20,377 nucleotides of DNA from a virus. Position numbers and translations under genes: made by a program. This document shows, one piece after another, positions 1 to 8,200 of the stretch. Each line of letters begins with the position of its first letter. Within the stretch, counting starts at the first letter, position 1. Under the pieces are notes generated by a model, which was not told the origin of the DNA, made no database searches, and worked only from the letters and a program-made list of their open reading frames with translations. Location of the stretch: positions 1 to 20,377 of IMG/VR virus record IMGVR_UViG_3300044302_005161. One strand, 5' to 3'.

Positions 1-3000
1 AGAGGAATGAAAACCTGATCGGTGTATTCAATTTACCAGATGGCGGTGTTAACTCCACGTCACCAGAAGCAGTGGCATCACCTCTAACCAGGGTTACTTG
101 AGAAAGGGGTGAGTTGTTTTTTGCTGCTGTGCCGTTTGTCGTGACAGTTGTGGCAGAATCAAAATCTGCTACAAAAGTAGATTGTTTCCTAGTTGCAGAT
201 TGTCCTGTCTCGTAAGGTGCAGTCTCGCCACTCACACTGATGGTCGGAGTTTTAGGATAGGTACTGTTCGAGTACTTCGAGCTAGATTCCTCATATCCGT
301 CAATCCATAAATGATTTCCTACCTTAATCGGATCACCGGCACCACTAGCGAGGTTGAACTCTTTAGCGTTCTCAATACTGATTGTTCTTGCGACTGGAAC
401 ACTTGCTAGAGTCGGGTAATCACTACCTAAAAAACGAGTCGAGGTTGTAGAAGCATCAGAGTAAGACTCAGTTACTAAAGTAGGAGTTATGCTACCGCTA
501 CTTCCACCGCCACTTATAGCTATAGTTGGAGCAGAAGTGTATCCAGTTCCCCCATTAGTTATCGTTACTGTTTGTATAACTCCACTACCATCAGCAGTAT
601 AGGTGCCAGCAAAACCAGATCCACCACCACCACTTGCGGTCAGATTGCCACCTGATGTGGTGTAACCAGTTCCTGCATTAGATATGGTCAGAGCATTTAT
701 GGTAAATGTATCTACAGCATCTCTATAATGAACACCGCCAGTTGCTTGCATACCAGATGATGTGTCATTCAAAGTTCCTCCCAAAGCAGAAGACCTTTCA
801 AATGTAAAAGATTTAGATGTCGGGACAGTTGCAATTGTAACCAATCCATCATGTGCCGCAGAATCATGGATGTGGACCTTATCCCCTTTTATGAATCCAT
901 GGTCTGCAGATGTCACCCCAGTGACTGTTGTCGCTCCATTTGCTCCTGTTAATGAGGTAAGAGTTTGCTGATTTGCTTTCGTTATATTGAAAGTTATCTG
1001 TTTCGCAGTTGAGTAGGTTACAAGATACGATCCTTCAAGATTGTGGATGTGGCTCCCGTTAGTTACTGAAGATAAATTGTAGATTACAATCTTATCATTG
1101 TTTACGAGTCCATGGTCATTAGTGAATGTAGCAGTAGCAGTGCCTCCAGTAGAGCTTGCGTCCCAAACAAGAGAACTTATTGTATTCTGGTTGTTAACCT
1201 CTCTGAGAAATCGGCCTTTCCCTGATGTTACTTTTTGTATAATACGCCCAGAAGTCGGGGAGTTCACGATTAGATTTGGTCTATTATAATTTACACCTCC
1301 TCCAATTGTTGCTGTTTCCTCAAAAACGGTTGAAACCTGGCGAGTAAGGTCTCCATTTGTACCAAAATTAGGCGCGTAAACTGATATCTCGTCATTAGTG
1401 CCATCACCATTTCCTACTGCAACAACACGATGAACTCTAGTGAAAGCAATGTCGGCATCAGATGACACATTCGCTGGATTTGAAAAGATAACGTCACCCG
1501 TATATCCATCGGGTATTGTTCCATCAAAAGTTATAACTAAGTTGTTGACAAGTGTTACATTTCCAAGAGCAGCAGAGGTGTCCTGACGGATTGCTGTCAT
1601 TCCCTCGTAAATACCACTCGAACCCCCATTAGATGAGGCTAATGTTACTGTTTTCGCAGAAGCAGAAGATCCTGTAGCATCTTGTCTAATTGCATTAGAA
1701 GCCGGATAAATCAAAGAAGTGGGAAGAGTCAAAGAAACATAATCGCCAACAGCAATCCCAGGGTTAGATCCTGCAGTATACGTTCCAGCATTAGAATTGC
1801 CTAAGCGAATATTCATTAATCCTTTTCCTGAACCGTTGTAATTTATCTTGCCAACAGTAGCAGCACTCCCGGAAGTAGTTAATTCTTCAAGCATCCAATG
1901 TGTGATTAGCTTCCCTCCGTCTCTCTCATTGAGCGATTTAAAGTCTACTTCAACATTTGATTTCTCAGTCTGTTTTGGGATAGGAATAAAGCCTGAACTA
2001 ACCTGAGTAATATTACCTTGAACAAAATTACCTAGGCTTGTAAAAACCCTTGATGCAACAGCAGCCTGATGTATACGTGCTCCTTTTGTCCCTGTTACAG
2101 AACCGTCAGAATCATCGTTAACGTAGGCTTGAATTGTCGCGGCTGTAATGTTTACGCCTTTATATACATCTGAATAGGTTGCTAATCCAACAGTACCAAA
2201 AAATGTGGCATCTACGTCTTCTCCATCTTGTGACGTGATATCTTTGATTGTAACTGTCGTTGATCCACCGCTGTTAGTAGATGTTTTTACCAATCCATAT
2301 TTAACAACATTAAGGTAGTGAGTCGCTCCGCCTGGGGTTCCTGTTTTATAAGCCTCATAATGACCCATTGTCCCTCCAGTCAAAGAAAGACCTAAAGTGA
2401 GTGTGGTTGCGGAGGGCACACTTTTCACATAATAATAATTTACATTAGATGGATTATTCGCATTTGCGGTAGTTGATGGTTGGAAGTTTGGAACAGCCTC
2501 ATCACTATTGTCCCTATTGATATATCCGAATAGTGTTCCTGTAGTATTTAACGTGAATTTATCATTGACCGAAAGCCCATGAGCATTTGATGTGGTAAGA
2601 ACTAAATCCCCACTACTAGATGTTACTGTTACTGGATTGGCCGTAACCCAACGGAGAGGCAGATTTGCAGGAAATGAACTTGATCCTTCTGAGACCACAA
2701 AGGTTGATGCCCCGTGTGCTCCTCCTGATGCAACTGTGACATCACTTTCACTTGTTGACGATGAGTCGTAAGAGAACACGAAATCATTGACGGAAGTAAT
2801 CGTCTTAAAATCCGCTGAAGCCGTGCCGACTGCATTTATATCAATTGCTGAGTTTGAACCCCCTTTTGTTCTTACTGAATCGCCTGTGGAAAGTGTGTGT
2901 TTGTACGATCCACCATTATAGAAAACCCTGTAACCATGAAGAGTTACTCTGCCACCATTTATTTTTACGAAGATGTCTTTTGCTAAGAAACTAAACTTAA

Positions 3001-3196
3001 CGTCGTCTGCTTGGAACCTGCCAAGAAACAGAGCACTTACCTGAGAATTGGCATCAAGTGTCACTTTATCGTTTACGAATCCTGAAACCCAAGAGTTCCT
3101 GTTACTATCGTCCAGCATATTGCCAGGACCATAGGTACTCAAAGGCTCTTCATCTACTGCAACACCAAGTATTCTGTCTGTTGTGAGTACAATCAA
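1..3196 (-). CDS. Large distal tail tip or fibre-like protein, C-terminus outside window (partial)
   Basis: I read this frame codon by codon from 3196 to base 1 and found no stop, so at least 1065 residues are encoded. The start is a TTG at 3196-3194: an in-frame TAG lies a short way upstream, no ATG intervenes, and AAGGAGA sits just before the TTG. The TTG overlaps the TGA of the preceding gene (TTGA). The first ~100 residues (LDDSNRNSWVSG, then VSALFLGRFQADDV) resemble the galactose-binding/discoidin-like domains of phage tip proteins; this is tentative. The rest is Gly/Ser/Thr/Asn-rich beta-type sequence. It holds three HGL-type domains (key His near residues 206, 695 and 766) and two GTGYT repeats (842 and 883). 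Position after the tape measure and hub suggests a tip or receptor-binding component. The exact role is unknown. Confidence 0.8.
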   Translation of the reverse strand, partial: MIVLTTDRILGVAVDEEPLSTYGPGNMLDDSNRNSWVSGFVNDKVTLDANSQVSALFLGRFQADDVKFSFLAKDIFVKINGGRVTLHGYRVFYNGGSYKHTLSTGDSVRTKGGSNSAIDINAVGTASADFKTITSVNDFVFSYDSSSTSESDVTVASGGAHGASTFVVSEGSSSFPANLPLRWVTANPVTVTSSSGDLVLTTSNAHGLSVNDKFTLNTTGTLFGYINRDNSDEAVPNFQPSTTANANNPSNVNYYYVKSVPSATTLTLGLSLTGGTMGHYEAYKTGTPGGATHYLNVVKYGLVKTSTNSGGSTTVTIKDITSQDGEDVDATFFGTVGLATYSDVYKGVNITAATIQAYVNDDSDGSVTGTKGARIHQAAVASRVFTSLGNFVQGNITQVSSGFIPIPKQTEKSNVEVDFKSLNERDGGKLITHWMLEELTTSGSAATVGKINYNGSGKGLMNIRLGNSNAGTYTAGSNPGIAVGDYVSLTLPTSLIYPASNAIRQDATGSSASAKTVTLASSNGGSSGIYEGMTAIRQDTSAALGNVTLVNNLVITFDGTIPDGYTGDVIFSNPANVSSDADIAFTRVHRVVAVGNGDGTNDEISVYAPNFGTNGDLTRQVSTVFEETATIGGGVNYNRPNLIVNSPTSGRIIQKVTSGKGRFLREVNNQNTISSLVWDASSTGGTATATFTNDHGLVNNDKIVIYNLSSVTNGSHIHNLEGSYLVTYSTAKQITFNITKANQQTLTSLTGANGATTVTGVTSADHGFIKGDKVHIHDSAAHDGLVTIATVPTSKSFTFERSSALGGTLNDTSSGMQATGGVHYRDAVDTFTINALTISNAGTGYTTSGGNLTASGGGGSGFAGTYTADGSGVIQTVTITNGGTGYTSAPTIAISGGGSSGSITPTLVTESYSDASTTSTRFLGSDYPTLASVPVARTISIENAKEFNLASGAGDPIKVGNHLWIDGYEESSSKYSNSTYPKTPTISVSGETAPYETGQSATRKQSTFVADFDSATTVTTNGTAAKNNSPLSQVTLVRGDATASGDVELTPPSGKLNTPIRFSFL
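480..700 (-). repeat. Two GTGYT glycine-rich protein repeats in the tip protein
   Basis: Two units about 41 residues apart share the pattern (I)(S/T)N(A/G)GTGYT followed by a run of glycines and serines. The units start near residues 842 and 883 of the partial tip protein. At DNA level the copies remain recognisable, with gtgta(a/t)ccagttcc on the plus strand near 536 and 659. Such GGTGYTSAPT-type repeats are, from memory, common in phage tail proteins from aquatic metagenomes. Their structural role is probably a repeated beta element. Confidence 0.75.
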
Positions 3197-3405
3197 TTTA
3201 GGTTCTCCTTGCCATTTAGCCTATAATACTCTTGTTCAAGCTCCTCTACAAGAGAAGCAGTTTCTTTTAATAACGACCATGCTTTAAACCAGTATTTTGG
3301 GTCATCTTTGTTTTCATCCCACTTCTTATTTAATTCGTTTATCGTCCTTAGATTAGAGTCAATTTTAGATTTTGTCTCGTCATAAATCGAATCATCAATA
3401 AACAT
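3193..3405 (-). CDS. Small helical protein of unknown function, tail tip region
   Basis: This 70-residue acidic, charged protein is probably all alpha-helical: DETKSKIDSNLRTINELNKK and then SLVEELEQEYYRL. It contains an aromatic cluster (YWFKAW) near residues 38-43. The ATG lies inside the end of the hub gene, an 11-base overlap. Its stop overlaps the TTG start of the next gene, so it is coupled at both ends. No family was recognised. The position between hub and tip protein suggests a tip assembly factor or minor virion part, which is inference only. Confidence 0.7.
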   Translation of the reverse strand: MFIDDSIYDETKSKIDSNLRTINELNKKWDENKDDPKYWFKAWSLLKETASLVEELEQEYYRLNGKENLN

Positions 3406-5290
3406 CTGAATTCTCGATAACGGTTATTGTACCATCACCAGAAAACTTTGTACTCAAACCGTCAATATTGAATCTTACCGTCCTGATGATCATGTCTACT
3501 GAGATAGAGTCTTCTTCTCTTGTAAACTTTATACGATCACCAATGTCCAAATCTGTTCTAATGTCACCCACTTCAACATCTATGATTGTTTTATTGAGAA
3601 GTGCTTTTTGTGATTCAAGATAAGTCCTTGCATCATCCAGATTTTTAGTAACAGTAACTACGTCCTGTACTTTGCCACTATCTGTGTTGCTAATAAGCAC
3701 ACTCTGGTCTTTTTGATCTAACCTGGCTGGGCTTACTGTTGTGTTTGTGATATTAGTTGTCCACTTACTCCTAAATGCTTTTATTGGATACGGGATCTTG
3801 TAACCAGCGGAAATAATGTCCTTGTTCTGGATATTTGTAAAATCCTCTGGATTCTCAGCCCTGTCGATTACTGTTATTTCTTTATTCTTAATCCTAAAAA
3901 GATGATTTGAACCCTCGGCAACCTTTCCTGCAAAGTCAATCAGTTTGGTTTGTGAAGTAACCCAAAGTTCCAAGTTTTTAGAAGATGCGTTTGGTGCCCT
4001 TGTAAAGTCCATCGTGAAGTCATTATCAGGAAAAAGTTTCCCGGCTATATACTGGAAAAATTCTGCAACAGTTTGACCATTGCTTGAAAGCCCTGATACC
4101 AAAGCTGTGCCAACAAATACAGTTCCGCCTGCACCTGAATTACTTGAGTTCGTTTCAGTAATGTCAATCTGCCTGGATTTTATAGTAGTTGCGGTTGGTG
4201 CGCGAACAGTGCCGAAAAAATTACCAAAAACACCTAAGTTGTTAGATCCAGATGTGCCAGAAAGAGTTTCAGGACTGTTATTAAAAACCTTAAAACTATC
4301 TGAATCAATAACCTCTATTACTGTAAAAATTCCATTATAGTCAGTATGAGTTAGTCCTTTTATGGAAACCTGTGTCCCAATAACACAACCATGTGCACCA
4401 CTAGCATTTATGGTTACTTCGTCACCCAATTTAGAAACACTACTTATTGTGAGTGTGGTTCCTGTGTCTGAAGAAAGTGATGACCCAACCAGAACTCCAT
4501 CGTCAAATACCTGAAGTGGGTTGGAGTTGTCAGCAATCTTCATCTGCGGATTGTCAAACTCGAAACCATTAACCTTCGCTGTTTTGATCAAACCTTTTTC
4601 ACGGGTTACTCTACCAAAACTGAAAGGGGCATTTTTCTTTTGGAAGTGTTTGACTGTGAAACCTGAAACTTCAGTTGCGGTTGTGCTGCTTATGGAATAG
4701 GTGAAACTATTGTCATCAACTTTCGTTATTGATGATTCCGAAACATTGAAAGCACTAGTCGAAGAGTCTGTGACAGTTACCAAATCACCAGTGTTCAGGC
4801 CATGGTCGGGCGAATTCACAGTCGCAGTTGTGCCAGCAGAAGTGATACTTACTGCAGCTAATGTGGTTAAATCGGCATCTACTTCAACGGCCTGTTCAAG
4901 CAAGTCTTGGTCTTTAAAGCTGTCTTCTAACAGAAAAGAGAGAGTATCAGTGTTGTAGCTTTTTAGGTACATCGTTCCTTCAAACAAAGCATCGGAAACA
5001 TCGTTCTGCTCCCAATATATTTGCACCTCGATCTTCTGAGTAGGATCAGACAAAAGCTTTGCATAGCCTCCACTAAAAACAGAGAATGGGCTAAATCTAT
5101 TATCTGGCTGATTTGCAATGGTCAGATTCCCAAAACGTGTCCCTATATACCCACCCTTTACCTGACCAAACTCCAAAGAAGGATTCTTGGTAATGAATGG
5201 CGCATAATACGCCTTACCGTTATAAGCCTCTGTACTCATATACCAAGTCTTATTGTTAAATTCCATTTCGATTAGAAGTACATTGCTCAT
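3395..5290 (-). CDS. Distal tail / baseplate hub-like protein with two inserted HGL-type domains
   Basis: This is a 631-residue protein directly after the tape measure. Its ATG overlaps the tape measure stop as ATGA. The N-terminal ~140 residues (WYMSTEAYNG, then FGQVKGGYIGTRFGNLTI) look like the beta-sheet core of a phage hub. Residues about 145-213 and 275-345 are two copies of a domain with a DHGL or AHG motif, GDxVTV, YNG or FNV, and a V-D-x-(N/D)-S-F ending. The C-terminal part (LDIGDRIKFT, then MIIRTVRFNID and TKFSGDGTI) matches the ending often seen in siphovirus hub/tail proteins. By analogy it forms part of the tip that the tape measure plugs into. It could instead be a distal tail protein; distal-tail versus hub identity is not certain. 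Confidence 0.75.
   Translation of the reverse strand: MSNVLLIEMEFNNKTWYMSTEAYNGKAYYAPFITKNPSLEFGQVKGGYIGTRFGNLTIANQPDNRFSPFSVFSGGYAKLLSDPTQKIEVQIYWEQNDVSDALFEGTMYLKSYNTDTLSFLLEDSFKDQDLLEQAVEVDADLTTLAAVSITSAGTTATVNSPDHGLNTGDLVTVTDSSTSAFNVSESSITKVDDNSFTYSISSTTATEVSGFTVKHFQKKNAPFSFGRVTREKGLIKTAKVNGFEFDNPQMKIADNSNPLQVFDDGVLVGSSLSSDTGTTLTISSVSKLGDEVTINASGAHGCVIGTQVSIKGLTHTDYNGIFTVIEVIDSDSFKVFNNSPETLSGTSGSNNLGVFGNFFGTVRAPTATTIKSRQIDITETNSSNSGAGGTVFVGTALVSGLSSNGQTVAEFFQYIAGKLFPDNDFTMDFTRAPNASSKNLELWVTSQTKLIDFAGKVAEGSNHLFRIKNKEITVIDRAENPEDFTNIQNKDIISAGYKIPYPIKAFRSKWTTNITNTTVSPARLDQKDQSVLISNTDSGKVQDVVTVTKNLDDARTYLESQKALLNKTIIDVEVGDIRTDLDIGDRIKFTREEDSISVDMIIRTVRFNIDGLSTKFSGDGTITVIENSDVY
4256..4468 (-). 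other. HGL-type beta domain 2 inserted in hub protein
   Basis: Residues about 275-345 carry LGDEVTINASGAHG, IGTQVSIKG, DYNGIFTVIEVIDSDSFKV. The AHG / YNG / VIDSDSF spacing matches the classical form of this module better than domain 1. It probably arose as a copy or a second acquisition of the same domain family. Confidence 0.55.
4652..4858 (-). other. HGL-type beta domain 1 inserted in hub protein
   Basis: Residues about 145-213 of the hub protein carry DHGLNTGDLVTV followed by a VDDNSFTYSI strand. The pattern is His-Gly-Leu, Gly-Asp, a hydrophobic strand, then Val-Asp-x-x-Ser-Phe. It resembles the short module that profile searches often label E1 FCCH-like in phage proteins (recalled, not searched). 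It probably decorates the hub core. Confidence 0.55.
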
Positions 5291-8200
5291 GCGTAATTAA
5301 CCACATCTCGATATCCGGCTTCAGCAGATGACGAGTTTGAACTACTCATCATTTGACCAACTTCATCCTCGGTATTCGTGTAAACATTCACGTTCATATC
5401 TTGATCGCGAATTGCATCAATAATTCCTTGTAATAATGCTTCACTCATTCCTGAATCAGCAGCAATCTGTCCGCCCATTTGGTATGAGTCCATTCTTGAC
5501 TGCATGATTGACTGAGATGCAAGAAGAGGACCGATAATACCACCATCAACATATTTGCCAACCGGAGAATCATGAACAAACTGCCTGCCAAAAGATGACC
5601 TTTGAAGGTCTTGTGCCATGAATCCTGTTTGAACTGGACCGCCAGATTTGTACCGGAAGGTTTGCGGTTGTACCTTCCTGAGCATATCTGTTTGCTGGGA
5701 TTCGGTCATCCCTCCACCTCGGAAAGTTTTAACACCACGATCAGAGAAAATATTACCAACACTAGTGATTACTCCGCCGATATCTCCACCGATTGCACCA
5801 CCTATCCCTCCAAGAACTCCAGATATTACGCCACCCCCTTGCTTGTCAACCTTTTGTCTCATGTGGTCAACAGTCTCTTTGATATCTATAAGTTTGTTGT
5901 AGTTTGCAGGAGCATAAACAGTGTTGTTATACATACCAGCCAAGGTCCACTCTTGACCTTCACCTACGGAATATTGAACTTGCTTGATACCTTGTAAATT
6001 ATCTCCATTTTGGGCAGACAAATTCATGTAATATCGATCATTAGCCCTGCCGTCTCTCCCAACTTGTTGGCGAAGGTAATCTATGCCGGATTGGACAATA
6101 TTCCAACCAGTGTCAAATTTTTGAACGATGGTATTCGTCAGGTCAGCCATCAAATTCCTTAACAATTCATTACTCTGTTCTTGCATTGAAGTGTTATAAC
6201 TCTGACCCATGATGAGAGCACTCAATGCGTTGAAGTTTTGAGCCTGTGTCTCACTAATAGAACTGAGTAGTTCTGCAGATACAGCAGTGTTTTGCGCTGT
6301 AACACTATTTGTCAGATTAAGCTGACCTAGTTGTGTCTCGCTCGGGCCACCAGAATAGACAGATGAGAGAAATCCTGAATCACCAGTGTTCTCTGTGGTT
6401 CTTACTCCAAAGTAATCTGATGGATTGAATGAGGTTGATCCACCTTCTTGGAATGAATTGATTCTACTTAAAAGTCCTCTGTGCCTTCTTGTTGCATTTT
6501 TGTTTACTACAAATTCACCACCTTCAGCATAAATCGGGACACCACCCTTGGAATGGGAAGCACCATGGATCATTCCGCCTTTTGCATAGTATCCTTTGGT
6601 GGATTTCGCTCCTGGCCAGTAGGGGTGCATACCTGTTGCAGCCGCTAATACAAGTTGGAATGCTCCTGTAATTGACTCCTGGGCACTCTCCATTCCTTTG
6701 GCTGAGGAATTGTTAGGAAGCAATTTTTCACCCCAAAGCTCAACATCATGATAATAGTTTCTCAAAATTGGCGTGCAGGTTTCTATCTTCCCCCACCGTC
6801 TACAATTGGTAGGATCTGAAACGCATCCCCACGGGGTGCAGATCTCCCCCCACTCTCGACAATTTGAATAATCTGTTACACTTGTGCAACTTTCACCTGC
6901 AGTCTCTGTACCCTTTCCTATGAATGGGACAAGTGGGAGGTCAGGTCTACCATCATAAAAATCAGACCTTTCCCCCTTCTTGCTTGCAGTTGCCTTTGCT
7001 CCTAACCTTTTCCCGTAATACAAAGAATTAATTGCGGAATCAGTATTCTCATGTTTTAATTTTTGTTCAAAATTTAATGAACCACCATTCGCAAAAGCCC
7101 TAAAATAAGAATCTCCAATATCAGCAGCATTTTTCATTGAAAATTTTGCTTCTATTCCGTGATCCCCGATTTGACTAAAAGGCCAAGGCCAGTTCCTTGT
7201 GCTAAAACCTGCTTGAAATAATGTTTTAGGGAATCCTGGTGTGTCTCCATCGACTGTTCCTGCTGCAGTTGAACTAGCACTTGCGTAACCTTCGCCATCA
7301 ACGTTTTTTGTGGGCATACCCCCATTCCCAAATTTCTGATGACATGAACAACTTTCAGGCATCCCCCCATTACGGAAAATTGGTTTCCCTACAAATGGTA
7401 GTAATTCTTTTAATTTAGCACTTTCTAATACAGGAGGCCTATTAGCATTGCCATAAGTAGATTGCACATGGTGAGCCTGAGTAGGAGTCCGTACATTATT
7501 AATTAAGTCTAAAGTGGATTTGCCAAGCATATCAACGGATCTTTTATTTATAATATACTCTCCACCCTCAAATTCTATAGGCTGACCTGTCGCTCTAATC
7601 ACCCCTGGCATCCCTCCCGAAAGATGTGATTTCCCTACAGCCATACCACCAGAAGATCCCATCAGGCTTGAATGTATTGCGGTTCCTGCTTTAGTGTTTC
7701 CTCCATTTGCGAACTGTTCAGGAAGCAATCCGCCTTTTTCCCAACTCCAATTAATGAAGTATTCAGGACCTATGTTGTAACTATGGAAAGGGTTCTTTAA
7801 TAATTTAATTCCACCTGAAGGTACAGAAATATTGAAAACATCCGTTATTGTTTCACCTACACGTTTAATAATGTCTGCTCCAGCATTAAAACTAGATGAC
7901 CCAAAATTAAAAAATCCTGTAATTGCCTCAGTTGTTTTATTCCATATCTCTTGTAAGGCATTCATTGCCTGACCACCGAAGTCTAATGCTGCACCAAGTA
8001 TTTGTTGTCCAACAGATGAAAGATCTAGTCCTCCTCCAGTAAAGATAAGGTCAAAAAGTTGCTGGAAGAATGCAGTTATATTGACTGCACCCATATCAAG
8101 TATAGGCTTAAATATACCCATCAAAAAATCGCCAACCCCAACAAACACACCAGATATTGGATAGAAAAGTCCTGCAAGAAAATCAGGAACTCCAACTATA

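Noticed and set aside
480-700. CRISPR-like short repeats in the glycine-rich part of the tip gene
   Set aside because: The repeats are in frame, degenerate and encode GTGYT protein units; there is no regular spacer arrangement.
2629-2835. Minus-strand 68-codon frame inside the tip gene
   Set aside because: It lies out of frame within the continuous 1065-codon reading frame and is a Leu/Gln-rich frame shadow.
4080-4958. Plus-strand frames opposite the hub gene
   Set aside because: Mirror translations of repetitive Ser/Thr codons; no supporting ribosome site or protein pattern.
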